Origin: Amphirosellinia nigrospora
Lineage: Eukaryota > Ascomycota > Sordariomycetes > Xylariales > Xylariaceae
Length of the DNA stretch: 64,000 nucleotides
NCBI GenBank assembly: GCA_004123355.1
Contig: SCHM01000002.1
Span: forward strand, 7,847,569-7,911,568
Reading direction: 5' to 3'
Under the pieces are notes generated by a model. That model ran no database searches. It saw only the letters and a program-made list of their open reading frames with translations, and was not told where the DNA came from. Of the stretch, positions 1-12,175 are shown in pieces. A program made the translations under genes and the position numbers. Within the stretch, counting starts at the first letter, position 1, and each line of letters begins with the position of its first letter.

Positions 1-2030
1 TTTTTTATTGATTTTTTTATACTTTAAAAAATAAAAAGAAATGGTAATCTAGCTTAAAAAATTCGAAAAAAACATATATATATAAAAAACGTACTAAATC
101 CAATTTTATTTTTTTTAAATTTTAAAAAAATTATACGCTATACAACTAGGATTTTAGTTTAGCTTTATTTTTAGCTTACTTTAAAAACCGGGTATATAAC
201 CTTATTAAGCTAGCGTAAAAATTAAAAAAACTATATTTATATTTAAATATAGTTATATATTAACCTATAAATTATTTCCCGATTAAGCTTAGTTCCGTAA
301 AGTTATTATAATTCTAGTAAAATGCCAAGCTTAAGTAGCCAGGATATTTGTGTGGCCAGGATGCTTGATAGTACGTATATTAAAATATTTAAAAAAAAAT
401 ATAATTTAAATTTTTTTTTATTTAGTTTTATAAATTTAGTTTTATTAGCTAAATAAATAAAAATAGTTTAAAACTTTAAAAATTTAGCTAATATATATTA
501 ATTAAAACTAAAAAATTAAAAATCGGTTTTAGTTTTTTTATTATAATTAATTAATATAAATTTTTTTCGAATATTTTAAAACAATTTTAAATTAATAAAT
601 ATATTAAATAATTAAAAAAAAAAAAAAAAAAATTATTAGCTATATAGTTTTCGATATAAGTTTTAATATTAGCTATTTTAGTTAATTATTATAAAACTAA
701 TTAATATTAAATTTAAAATAATTTATATAATTTAAATTTATATTTTAAATTTTAAGTTTATTTTAATTATTTATTATAAAAAATAAATATTAATATTTTA
801 ACTATATATTAGTTATTTTTTTATTATTTAATAAAATAAAAATTATTTATAATAATTTAATAAATTAATTATTTATTAGTTTAAATATTTAAATTATTAT
901 AAATATAATTATATTATTTAATTATTTTTTATAGTTTATTTAATAAATCGATAATAATTTATTAATTAGTTTATTATTAGCTAAAATTATTTTTAATTAT
1001 AAATTAAAAATATTAATAATATATATAATATAATAATATTTCGTTATAAAAAATAATAATTTTATTTTATTTTTTATTTAATTAAATAAAACTTATTTAT
1101 TTATTTAATTTTTAACGAATATATATAAATTAATAATAAATAATAATAAACTATTATTAAAAAAATATATATTTTTATTTTTAAAAAATAATAATAAAGT
1201 TTATATATATTATTTATACCGGTTTAATTTATATTTTTATTAAAATTAAACTAGATTATTTTATTATAATATACATTAATTTAAAATAAAAACTAAACTT
1301 AACGCTTTTATATATAGTTTTATATAATTATTAACTAAATATTAAACTATCCGATTAAAATTAATAATATTTATATCGAATTTTATTTTTAAATATATAG
1401 TTATAATAATATTATAAAACTATTATATTAAATTAATTAAAATAATTAGCTTTTATAGCTTATTATTATAGTTTTTATATAGTTTAAAAAGCTAAAATAA
1501 ATATATTTTTTTATTATTTATTAAAGTTTTATTATAAAAAGTTTATTGTTTTAAATATTCGAAATAAATAAATCCGAAATATTAATAAAAGCTTTAATAT
1601 ATATAGCTATACGTGTTATTATTTTAATTTTTCTTTAAAAAATATTTTAATATTTTTAAATTAAATTAGTTGTTTAGTTTAATTAAAAAATATATAAAAT
1701 AACTTTATATTTATAATATTATAAATAATTTATAAATAGTTATATTTTATATATTTAAAAAGCAAAGCTTTAGTATATATAATATTTATTATAAAATTTA
1801 TAAATAAAATAAAAAAAAAAAAGTTTAAGTTTATAATATAAACAACTACTTAAATATTCGCGTAAAGTAGCTATATTTATTACTAATGCTTGCCTTTATT
1901 TATTATAACTATATTACTATAAATAACAATTATATATTTACTATAAATAATAGTATTATAAATAAAAATTACAAGTGCTATAGCTATAATAAAGCATAGC
2001 TATTATAGCTTATAAATTTATAACTAGTCA

Positions 2031-2208
2031 CGCTTAATTATATTAGCTATTATTTACTACGCTAAAGCTTTAAAAGAATATTAAAGTTAACTAAAATAAA
2101 GGTTTAAACTTTTATAGTAAGCTATATACCCTAGCTAGCATAAACATATAATAGTTATTAAATAAAGACCTAACCTATTTAGCCACAGTTAAGCTATATG
2201 CCGTAACT
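2031..2208. repeat. Direct repeat, copy 1 of 2 (178 bp)
   Basis: A 178-bp segment beginning CGCTTAATTATATTAGCTA and ending near GCCGTAACT recurs at 2,413-2,590 in the same orientation. The copies differ mostly by A/G and C/T changes, as expected if a duplicated sequence was later hit by RIP. The 204 bp between them is the least AT-rich part of the tract. Confidence 0.85.
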
Positions 2209-2412
2209 ACCCCCCGTTGTAATAAAAACTCGTTAAAAGTCCAACCCCCCCCTCCGGCTCTACTGCAAAGGTTTTACTTAAGGGGCTTTAAGCATAAAAC
2301 TTTGGACTATATTATAACAGTAGCATAGCTATATATAGAGCACTCGGAAAAACATTTACGCTTTTGCCGGCTATAAAGCTTAAACCTATAACTTATACCT
2401 TAATTAAAGTTA

Positions 2413-2590
2413 CGCTTAGTTATATTAGCTACTATTTTACTACGTTAAAGCTTTAAAAAAAATGCAAAATTAACCAAAGTAAAGGCTTAAACTTTTATAA
2501 TAAGCTATATACCTTAGCTAGCGCAACATATAGTGGTTATTAAATAAGGACTTAACCCACCTAGCCACGGTTAAGCTATATGCTGTAACT
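2413..2590. repeat. Direct repeat, copy 2 of 2 (178 bp)
   Basis: This is the second copy of the segment at 2,031-2,208, same orientation and same length, ending GCTGTAACT. Some resemblance extends a little upstream (AGCTTAAACCTATAAC against AGCTTATAAATTTATAAC). Two copies 382 bp apart could be a tandem array unit or the ends of a short insertion; I cannot tell which. Confidence 0.85.
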
Positions 2591-4249
2591 TTTATTAGTT
2601 TATTTAGTAAAATTTTTAATAAATTTTTATTATAATAATAAATATTTATAATCGTTTTAATATTTATATTTAAAAACTCGGCTTATTATTTTATTAAACT
2701 TTTTTAAATTATATTATTAATTAAAAGTTTAATAAGCTTTTATATAAATTAACTTATAGTTTAAATTTATTATTTTTTATATTTATTTAAAAAGCTTAAT
2801 AATTTTATTTTAATAAATATTATATTTTTTAAAGCAATATTATAGTGTTATTAAATATTAATATATAAAGTTTATCCGTTTATTATTAAATTTATTAATA
2901 TAACGATCGTTAAATTAATATTCGCAAATATAAAAAATTAAATACGTTTAATACGCTTAGTTTCGCAAGCTAAAAAAATCGCGTTTTTTTAGTTATAAAT
3001 ATTTTTAAAAATCTTTTAAAATTATAAACGCTATAAAATCTTATTCTTATAATAAAAAATCTTCTAACGAATTAAAAGTTATAATAGTTAATATAAATAT
3101 AATAATAATCTTTTATATATATTTTTATAGCTTTATTTTTAATAAAATATAAAAATTATAATAAAACTTTTAATTATTAAATTTAATAATATATATATTA
3201 ATCTATTTATATATCGCTACTAAGCTTAATTAAAGCATTTCTAATATAAAATACCTAATAAAAGCACTAACTACTAATTAAACCCCGGCGCACTACCACA
3301 TATATTAAGTAAACAACCTAGTGATTTATTTAATAATATATAGCTAGATCACCAATTAATGCGTAATCTAACACTAACTACAAGTAATTATCAATATTAT
3401 ACTAATAAAAGAATTAATAATAAATATATTATTAAGCAAACTATTTATTTAAAGTACTATTTTTATAATAAATATTATATACAAATATTATTTCGTTTTA
3501 TTATTTTTATTCCGGAATAAATAATAAACTACGGTTAATATAATAAAATGCTTAAAATATATTAATTTAGCTAATAATTTTTTAAGGTTTTTAAAAGCTT
3601 TAGTTTTTTAATTTTAACTTTAAACTTTTAAAAAACAAAAAAAATATTTAAAACATATATATTAACTTAATAGCTCTAAAAATATATTTTTAAAGCTCTA
3701 AAAACATATTTTTAAAGCTAAGATCTTATTTAAAATAGCAAATTATGCCTCTAGGAGTTTAAGAACTACATAAATAAATTTTTAACTAAGTTTTATTTTT
3801 CGTATCAGATGTTTAAAAAACTTGCAAAGCAGAACTTAATTACCTTATCAAGAAATGATTTTAAAGCGAAGTAAGGCGTGGCGTACATATAGATAGTACT
3901 GTACTTTATTACACACTAATTAAAGCTCAGACATATGCTGAGCCCCCTGTCTCAATTCCTTCTATGGATTTTTGAAAAAAGAAAAAAAAAATAGGAGCTC
4001 TTTCCTGATGGATTCTATTAAAGTCTAGCAGATTTACCTTATTGTCAACGTTAGTAATCAATCTCTATGTTTCATGTCACTCCAGTCATTACTTGCATTA
4101 AAACAAAGAGCCTAAGGCTTTCAATCAGTCGCTTAAGCCTGCTATAATTGAACAAAGGAACATAGTATTTATTAACGCTTATAGTTTTCAGCCGCCTATT
4201 TCTTTATCCCTATAGCAAGGAATTTTCAAGTCCGTACATGTGGTTAGTT

Positions 4250-5077
4250 CTAAACTCCTACAGGCTCATACAGGCTCAGGTCAGAGTTTAGATCCCAACT
4301 TGTTAGATTCTCGAGGATCTGACCTCTGATCTCGAAATCAATGTCATCGAAGTTATGCATCTCACCGGCATTGTCAAGCGTGTAGTATAGCTCTCCTCCG
4401 TCTGTGACTTCGTTGGGGTAGCTTTCATTGTCAACTTCGTGCTGGCTCATCTGTTCCAACATTTCTTCGATCGCCTTGACCATGCTCGCTTCGATGTCTT
4501 GTGTCCACCCATCGGTGTTCACACTCTCCGGCGGATACGGCAGAGTGTCCATCATTCCGTTATCCCCAGTGTTGGTTACGTTGCTGTAACTTACCTCGAA
4601 TTCGGATGTATCGTGGAAATACGGCATGTTGAAATTAGTAGGCGGTAGTTCGTACACCTGTTCACCGTAACTGCTGTCTAGGTACAGGTAGCTTCCTTCT
4701 CCGGTATACGGATACAACAAATCTGCACCCAGTTCAAGCATGTGATCGCCTGAGGCCCTAACATTCATCATGTGAAGTAGGCAAAGCTCGTCTACGACAA
4801 AGGGAGTTTGGATGACGCTTACAAAACAAAGTCCCCTGCAAAACGATTCAGCCCGCACAGGCGCAAAGCACTGTTTGCAAAGATGTGTGAGAGGGTAGCA
4901 CATATTGCCTTGATACTTACTGGTTTCGAGACTGGAGTTGGTATCGACGAAGAAAGACGTGTGAGAAGCTAAAGTTGAAGTTGCGTGAGAATCCGGGAGG
5001 CTGAGAGAAGATGATGGTGGCGAGGTGAAGTCAAGTGTGTTTGTTTCTGATTGTGTTTGGTATTGTCGAGAATTCAT
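4250..5077 (-). CDS. Hypothetical acidic protein, probably two exons
   Basis: I do not recognise this protein. The frame is open upstream to 5,161, but only through a TTG; the first ATG is at 5,077 (MNSRQYQTQ). A TATA-like ATATATAAG lies on the minus strand at 5,105-5,113, which favours that ATG. The first about 52 residues are Ser/Thr/Pro-rich. A perfect GTAAGT donor begins at 4,920. Two acceptors keep the frame: ending at 4,750 (171-nt intron) or at 4,792 (129 nt). The second exon is strongly acidic and rich in Tyr, Asp and Glu. Spliced length is about 218 or 232 residues; unspliced it would be 275 with a cysteine-rich insert. No signal peptide or membrane segment is visible. Confidence 0.6.
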   Translation of the reverse strand: MNSRQYQTQSETNTLDFTSPPSSSLSLPDSHATSTLASHTSFFVDTNSSLETSKYQGNMCYPLTHLCKQCFAPVRAESFCRGLCFVSVIQTPFVVDELCLLHMMNVRASGDHMLELGADLLYPYTGEGSYLYLDSSYGEQVYELPPTNFNMPYFHDTSEFEVSYSNVTNTGDNGMMDTLPYPPESVNTDGWTQDIEASMVKAIEEMLEQMSQHEVDNESYPNEVTDGGELYYTLDNAGEMHNFDDIDFEIRGQILENLTSWDLNSDLSLYEPVGV

Positions 5078-5489
5078 GCCAAATCCATGACGTCGCTGTC
5101 TATCCTTATATATTTCATGGCCATTCCTCACGCACAATGCGCCGTGGCGAACAAAAACCAATGAAAGACGACAATATCATTGGATACCTTTACTTAAAGA
5201 CTAACGATCTGACATACTACAATACTCTCCTTGGTAGTACTTTCTTTTTTCTTCGGCTATGGTAAGCCTGTGTAAAAATATGAATGAATTCATTATGAAA
5301 CGTGTGAGCTCAGTGAGCCCAGGCCTCGACTACTGCGCTGTAACATCCCCAAGGTTAATATCAGGTCACTAGGGTAAACAAAAAGAGAAGCAATAATTTA
5401 TGACAATCAACATGGCATATGATATGCTGTCCTTTGAAAGATGAAAAATTTTTATTCTGATTCTTTTTTACGTAACGAATAGGACAGAC
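5078..5489. other. Intergenic, promoter side of the acidic-protein gene
   Basis: This 412-bp stretch lies between two minus-strand genes. It holds the TATA-like box at 5,105-5,113 and nothing else I can identify. Confidence 0.5.
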
Positions 5490-7106
5490 TCATGTATCTA
5501 CATCCTTTTCATCCTCAACATAGGCAGCCCGAGGGACCCTCTTCTCGACCCCTGAAACAACTTCACCTTCTGCCACACCCGGAGTACCCGTCTTCTGCAT
5601 CGGCCTCGAGAAGTTCGAAGGTTTCCTCTTCGGTACGTCTGCAACCTGAGACCCCGTCTTCTGCGCGCGCTGTGTATTCCGCGTCAAGACAACCGAGACC
5701 GGCCTGCCAGCGACCGATTTCTCCCCACCACCACCCTGCCTCTCTTCGGGCGGCAGGTACGCCGGGTTCGGCACCACCCTAATAGCCTGGCGCACGGCGA
5801 TCTCGGGCTCAGCGGCGTACCGCACAGTCGACAGGTTTGAGCGTGCCGCGCTGCTCGCAATGCTCGTGCTCGCCGTCGCCGAGCGGCGTCGCGGCTTGGA
5901 AATCTCGGCAGCAGCGGTGCCACAGCTGCATGAACTCTGCGGCCTTGCTATTTGCGATGACGATTGTGGTAACGATGATAATCTCGTCGCTGGCATGTAC
6001 TGCGGGTGACACGGAGATGACTGGCCTGATCCGCCCGTGGGAGTTTCCGGGATCCCCGGCACGCCAACCTCCTGCGCGACATTATTCCACTCCGCTCGCC
6101 ATCCTCCAGGGCAATACGTAGGCTCTGGTACTGCGGGCCCTGCGTGTAATCCGGCATCCTCGGTGTCGGCGGTGGAGTGGAGGGGACGACGGCGTTGAAA
6201 ATAGGAAGGGAATCGTCATCTCCATCTCTCATAGGTGGGCTCTCTGTCCCTTCTGGCTGGTCACCAGCTACCATGTTGGGTTGCTTAGTTCCATTTATAG
6301 CCTCCTCATACCGAATCGGGTCCCCTAGCCGGAAGATCTCCCCCGTCGGCAATGTTAATACTGATCCGGTATCGCTCTTCTTCCGCTGCAGCGAGGTCCG
6401 TCTGGAAACGCTCATATCGGTCGCGATGTCATCTGCGTACTCGCTGACTCGGCATGTGAGGAATGAGGGGTTCGATATGGCGGCTGTAGCGAAAGGTGTG
6501 CGGTTTCTTTCGATCGTGATAGACACGATGAGGCAAGATGGGCTTGATACCGATGTAAGCGAAATTCGACGAGTACGGTACTAGATTAGGGAGGACTTTC
6601 TTACATCGCGCCAATGCATATGAGTAAATCCAAGTAAGGTACCTTCACTAGGAACCCTTCGGCCGGTATGGCTCTGGCGATCGTGATAGCCGTAGCGATC
6701 AGGGCAGCAACCCAACAAACAATAGTAAGCCTGGCAACTAGCAGCGCGCTTGCATGTAAATAGTTACCATATAGTTGAGGGGCCCCTGGCCTTCCCGTGT
6801 ATAATCTCTTACGGCCCCCCTAATATGCAGGGAAATGTATAGCAAGGACATGGCCCCTGCAAACAAGATAACATCCCGCGGAAGCGAAGCGGCCCCTATA
6901 TCCACCATCTTAACCATGAGCACAACAGCGAGAGCGATACCGCCCCCTGAAGACAAGAAGAGGACGAAAAGTGCGGCCAGAATAATCGAGGGACGCCTTC
7001 TCTTCTTATTCTGCTTGTTGTATTGGTCTAAAGATTGATAGAGGAGCTGTGCGTGCGCTTCGCTCGGCGAGGCAGATGCGCATCTTGACTCGCACGCGCG
7101 AGCCAT
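5490..7106 (-). CDS. Multi-pass membrane protein with disordered tail, unknown function
   Basis: Exon 1 runs 7,106-6,643 and exon 2 runs 6,580-5,490, with a 62-nt intron (GTACCT donor, CTAATCTAG acceptor). The frame is lost once near 6,745 and once near 6,090. Restoring one base at each place makes exon 1 exactly 155 codons and exon 2 exactly 364, so the gene is probably sound and the sequence short by two bases; the product would be 518 residues. The N-terminal half has hydrophobic segments (SIILAALFVLFLSSGGG, VILFAGAMSLLYISL, and one around LLVARLTIVCWVAALI). The C-terminal half is Ser/Pro/Arg-rich and low in complexity. I do not recognise the family. It resembles uncharacterised integral membrane proteins common in filamentous ascomycetes. 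Confidence 0.65.
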
Positions 7107-8185
7107 TAGACGCGTGGGATTAGCTCAAGTAGGACCGGCCGGCGGCTGAATAGTGATAGAAGGATAGCTGGATATACTTCATATAAGCAAGGTCGAACTG
7201 ACTGCTGCTCATACGCCGTAGTTAGGAAAGATATAATTAAGGAAAGTTGATGAAGTTGAAACAATGAAAATAGTAAAAGGAAACATGATAGCGACCAAAT
7301 TCCGTTTTACAGTCTTAATCACCCTTGCCGAAATAGAGAGGCAGGGCATGATAGATAGAGGCACACATCGAGGCTGGCCATGGCGTGGAATGAGTCTGCG
7401 AACGGGGGAGGTTGGGATCTGAGTTATGGGAGGGGCCGCACTTAGATCTTGGTCAAGTGGCATACAATAACGAGAATTATAAGAACTATGGGAGTTGTTT
7501 AGACTCGGCTAGTAGCCGGGAATAACGACGTGAAAGCTTTGCTTCGACTTTTGCAATACGAGCAGATGATTTCGTACATAGGTCTTTTGGCGCATGAAGC
7601 TTCATCGTAAATCTTGGTTGTAGGTGCCTCGGAGAATAGCATAAATGGTACGAGGGTGATACATTCCAGCGCAAGACTTGCGATAAAGCAGTATTGGACC
7701 ATTGGAATGGCGGGCATTACTCAAATGAGACACAGTTCAGCCGTTACCCAGTTCCATAAGCCATAAATGGACATTGGACCTCTTAGCTATGACATAACGA
7801 ACCCGAGGGGAATGGATAAATGACCTTTCCGTACCTTGTCCTAATAGCTTGGGCTTGGCACTCTTAAAAGACAACACATGAGGCTTGATGACACGTACTG
7901 ACATCTAACCAATTTGGCAACAAAGTAATAAGCTTAGTCTATTGTATACCATCCGGACTGGATTTCGCTACTGAAACACGTAGCGCACCGAAAATCTTCA
8001 GAGCGACGTACTGTATCCAAACCACCAACGCCAATAATAGTTTGCTAATAGCATCCAACCGCTGATCCAACGCCTGTTTTACATGCTACGCCCGTTTAGA
8101 GCAGCCGTGATAAGAAATAAGGCTAACGAGCACAAATGGGTATGCATTATACAGGAGCATGAGGATTCGATATTGATGTAGTTGC
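7107..8185. other. Intergenic, 1.1 kb
   Basis: This is the upstream region of the membrane-protein gene. Two short minus-strand frames (7,209-7,463 and 7,499-7,717) are hydrophobic in places, but nothing supports them as genes. Confidence 0.4.
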
Positions 8186-10538
8186 TTATTTAAGCATGTA
8201 TGAAAGGTCTGGTAAGTTTTGTAGAATCCTTTGTACGATTATATCGTCTTGGTGGTTGCTTCTTGGAGGGTTGAACGGTTCAGAGATACCTTTGGTTCCC
8301 TTCAGCGGCACACCCGTCTCGTTCCTTGGCGCCTCGAGCGATCCTCGGCGAGGTAGCGATATATCCGCTGTGAGAACCGTGGATGTTTCTCTTGTTTGGG
8401 AGGCGTGGTTACTTGGCGTGTCAAGTGATTGTTTTGGCTTATCAAGTATCGAAAAGTCAGAAAATGCCCATGGATCCGATGAGGCTGGTTGGCTGGTCTT
8501 GGGAGTGGGTGGCTTCAACCCCATGGGATGATCTGTGTCGAAAATCGCCAGCGAAGTTTGGGTAGTTCGCTCATGGTCCACGACGTGTATCTGTGAAATG
8601 GGAAAAGCGGAAATACTGGGCTCGATATGTGCCTCGGCAACACGCGGAGACGAAACCATTTCACCCCAATCATCCTCATCTTCATCCGTGAATGGTACCT
8701 GGATAGGTTCCGGACGATGACTTGGCCTTTCCCCAGCCGCAGTTGGGGGTGCTGGTGCTGGGATAGGTGCAGAATTCATAACCTGACTAATAGAATCAAG
8801 AGAGTGGGCCGCGGAAGCCTGAGAGTTCCAACCAAAACTAGGAACCGGCATAATCGGGTTGGTGATAGATGATAGTTCCGTAGGAAGTGAGATGCCAGTT
8901 GAGTTCCTGTAAGGGCGGTCGACGACCGATACACTTTGTATACTAGCATTGGTTGCTGGAATAGACGTTGTTCGCGTATGTTTCGTAACTGACTTCTTTC
9001 GTCGGAAGACCTCGTCTAATTTGACAGGGCAGCATCAGAGTCCCAGTCAAAAAAGCCTGTCCGCTTAGTACCTCCTAAAGTGGCTTTTCCGGCGTAGGAA
9101 CCTCCTCCATCCACCGTCGAACAATCTTGATTGTGTCGTCATGTAATTGGGATGTCTGCCAAGTTACCCTGTGATAATTCTCTTCATCTCCAGAATTATG
9201 TTTGCGCATAGAACCATAACGGGAAATACGGTACCAGCTTTTGCGTTCCGAGATTGTTTCGAAACTATCGTCGACAACATAGTCCGATATCTCCCGGTCC
9301 TCGATCGAGCCACTTGTAGGGAACCCAGGCAGGTTGGGGAACAACTTGTCCAAGCCAGCTAAATTTGTATCAAAACTTAGATGTCGAAATTTGTTGGCAG
9401 CCTTTTGTGGTTGAGTGTGTGGTGTTACGGCGACGTTTGTGACGCCTTCTCCTTCATGCGGAAGTTTTCGACTAAAACGGTCCTTACTCTCTGCTTTAGG
9501 AGTTGATAAAAATCCCGAAGAAAGGGAGGATTCCCCGGGTGATCCTATGACTCTTTCGGCGTTGGCTGGTGCATCTTCAAAATCCCCGAAGCCAGCTCCA
9601 TCCCCCTCGTCTTCAATCTCACTTCGTTCCCGTGATATCTCATCCCAGTAAAATTCGGTCGCTCCTCTGATGCGGCTCTAGCTAGGCCGTCATATTTACC
9701 TACCAGCTCTTGTACTTTCCCCGAAGTCTTTCGTAGATTGTTCTGTATCCGAGCACTACGTTCTTCATCTATGGAGGTGATTGGGGAGTCCTGGCGCTCG
9801 AGTCCCTCGTGGCTATCAATAGTACACCTTGACGATGGTCTAGATGGATGTTCTTCTACTGTAGAGCTTTGTTTTGATCCAGCATTTGTGTCTTCGTGGA
9901 CTAAGTCAAGACTAGTCTTTGGAGCGTTGTCATCGACATAGGCTCCAGCTTCTAAAGCGAACCCCTCGCCTCGAGGTCTCTCATCATTTTTCTTTTCCCT
10001 TATTCCGATTGCGGGAACGATGCGAGATGCTTGCGGCGTTTGTTCAACTTGTTCGGTCTCAATCGTCGGGTATCGCCGGTCGTTGCGTTCAAGGGATTCG
10101 GTAATTCAACATTGGACCGATTCGTTAATGAGAGCTCAGCGGCCCAAGGGTCTGGCGAGTTGTGTCGCAATATGGAAGGTGTCCGTGATCGAGAGTTTCC
10201 TAGGAAGACAGGAGATGCTGCGACATTCTCGGGCCAAGCCAGTGGACTTTCCCTGCCGGAAGTGCTAAGCCTTGGGCTCAGACGAGGCGGCTGCTGTACA
10301 CCCGATTCCGCCCAGCCACCCCATTCGTTTTGATTCTCCACACCATCTGCACGATCCGCCGCAGTCCAGATGTTGAGGCCATCTTCGTCGCGGTTACCAG
10401 CCCACGGTGACTGGGTTCCGTTACCGAAAAAGGCCTTGGGTGGTGGGCTCAGAAAAGCGTTCGTTCGAGACGATGGTGGGGGATCATTGTCGGATGGCGC
10501 ATCGGTCGACGCCCAAGGCGAGCCCATGGATCGTCCAT
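8186..10538 (-). CDS. Conserved fungal PW-rich protein of unknown function, about 785 aa
   Basis: The gene is read as one exon from the ATG at 10,538 (MDDPW) to the stop at 8,186. Continuity across three frames requires one missing base near each of 10,520, 10,100, 9,647, 9,077 and 9,031; these lie mostly in G, C or T runs. With five bases restored the length is exactly 786 codons. The N-terminal part is disordered and carries repeated PWA/PWG motifs (GSPWAS, QSPWAG, PDPWAA). The middle has a helical KVQELVGKYDGLARAASEE segment and an acidic GFGDFEDA stretch. A compact region near 9,100-9,250 (KSWYRISRYGSMRKHNSGDE, then TIKIVRRWMEE) looks like the conserved core. The protein ends ILQNLPDLSYMLK. 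I recall similar fungal proteins only as uncharacterised, some misannotated as glucosidases; nothing here supports an enzyme. Confidence 0.75.
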
Positions 10539-11205
10539 CTCTACCTCCAATCACTTTCATCGTCGAACACAACCCGGGGGTCCGGATGTGCGGCGCGATC
10601 GAGACGCTATATCAACACACTCGTGGCCGAAGGAGATTGCATTATCAAGATAACTTTGCAATGGCTATGCTGAGACAGCAAGCTTCGATATGGCTTGGAT
10701 GATCTTTGAGATGTAGCCGATTAAACAATTTCGACATTCACCGTGGTGTCCAGGGGCATGTCTGCTGCTTTCATTTGAAGCAATGAGATATGCTTGGCAC
10801 GAAGCGGCCAGTGGCGGAGGTATCAGACCGGCACTTCCCATCAAAACAACGCTATTTCAGTCTACTGCCCCACTGTTCTACTGTATACAGTATTAGATAG
10901 ACAGTGCGAAAGCTAGATCTAACGGTGCGGCTGTGCGCTTTGCGATCCGATGTTCCCACCTTTCACATAGTGCAGAACAACTGCGTCATACGGTTTGGAT
11001 GTGTTAGCGGGTTGAGGCGTCTTTTTTCTGCTGATAAATGCGCCTCCGATTCGGACAAGGCCGCTCACATTCTACTTGAAGTGGAAAAGATATTGCTTCG
11101 TCTGTTCGTTTCCTTTTTCCTTTTCCTCAAATTAATCTAATCATTAATTTCAAGGGTACCACAAATTTGATTTGCGTTATACGGAAATATTTGATCAGAG
11201 GCAAG
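10539..11205. other. Divergent promoter region
   Basis: This 667-bp stretch lies between the PW-rich gene (minus) and CFD1 (plus) and presumably carries both promoters. I see a pyrimidine-rich run near 11,100-11,140 before CFD1 and no other clear element. Confidence 0.45.
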
Positions 11206-12175
11206 ATGTCGCTGACCAGGATAAAACACATCGTTTTGGTATGTCTATCTCTACCTATTCGTCTCAACATAGCCTCTCATATGTACCCCTTAGGTTCTAT
11301 CGGGAAAGGGGGTGTCGGTAAATCTTCCGTCACCACCCAGTTGGCCCTTTCGCTGTCACTTTCCGGTCGCTCCGTAGGTGTTCTCGATATCGATCTCACC
11401 GGGCCTTCGATGCCTCGCATGTTGAACATCGAAGATGCGAAAGTAACACAAGCTCCAGGTGGGTGGCTTCCAGCGCAAGTTCACGCGGCAAATCCAGGCA
11501 AAGGTGTTGGTGAGCTACGTTGCATGAGCCTGGGTTCCTACTACGGGCTAGGGGAGATGCCGTTGTCTGGCGCGGGCCCAAAAAGACGGCCATGATCCGA
11601 CAGTTTCTCTCGGATGTACTGTGGGCGAGATGGACTATCTCCTCATTGATACGCCACCGGGGACATCGGATGAGCATATATCTCTTGCAGAAACGCTCTT
11701 AAAAGAGGCAAGACCGGGGCAGGTCGCCGGCGCGGTCGTGGTCACCACTCCCCAAGCGGTAGCCACCGCGGATGTTCGAAAAGAGTTGAACTTCTGCACA
11801 AAAACCGGCATTGCTGTGCTCGGCGTTGTCGAGAATATGGCCGGTTTTGTCTGTCCCAACTGCGCCGAATGCACGGATATTTTCGGCAAAGGAGGCGGCC
11901 AGGTCATGGCGAACGACTTCAACGTGCAGTTTCTTGGCAGGGTGCCCATCGATCCACAGTTTGTGATGTTGATAGAAACCGGGCGGAAGCCAGAATATCC
12001 ACAAGGCACAGTGATCAACGGGCAAGACTTTTCCAAAGCGATGCAGAATAGTAGTAGTAGCTCCACCGGTGAAGTGACCAAGGAAGCAAGCTTGTTGGCG
12101 GAGAAGTATCGAGGCTGTTCGCTTGAACCCGTCTTTAGAAAGATAACGCAAGATATCGTGACGGCCGTGGGATGA
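11206..12175 (+). CDS. CFD1: Cytosolic Fe-S cluster assembly ATPase Cfd1 (NUBP2 family)
   Basis: Cfd1 forms a cytosolic scaffold with Nbp35 that builds 4Fe-4S clusters for extramitochondrial proteins. Exon 1 is 11,206-11,238 ([11 protein letters not shown]) and a 55-nt intron ends at 11,293. Exon 2 carries the deviant Walker A ([18 protein letters not shown]), the [12 protein letters not shown] switch, [16 protein letters not shown] and [17 protein letters not shown]. The cluster-binding C-x2-C is in [14 protein letters not shown]. The frame breaks at about 11,310 (G run), 11,535 (T run) and 11,630 (G run). Restoring one base at each gives 306 codons and continuous family sequence, including [20 protein letters not shown] between the last two. 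Because this function is essential in yeast, I read the breaks as sequencing losses. Confidence 0.93.

Larger units (their letters stand above)
1..3830. repeat. AT-rich RIP-type tract, no genes
   Basis: The first 3.8 kb consists almost entirely of A and T, dense in TpA and TTTA/TAAA words and poor in CpG. No open frame of useful length is present on either strand. Composition changes abruptly to ordinary gene-bearing sequence near 3,800-3,900. In Pezizomycotina, blocks like this are usually repeats mutated from C to T by repeat-induced point mutation; that origin is inferred from composition. A less eroded island at about 2,200-2,350 still has runs of C and G. I cannot assign the ancestral element to a family. 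It could also be a centromere- or subtelomere-type AT block. Confidence 0.85.

Noticed and set aside
7209-7717. Two small hydrophobic minus-strand frames upstream of the membrane-protein gene
   Set aside because: They could be a small two-exon membrane protein, but I found no convincing splice pair, promoter or similarity.
11167-12175. Programmed frameshifting as an explanation for the CFD1 breaks
   Set aside because: Three breaks, no slippery site or pseudoknot pattern, and the same missing-base signature occurs in unrelated genes.
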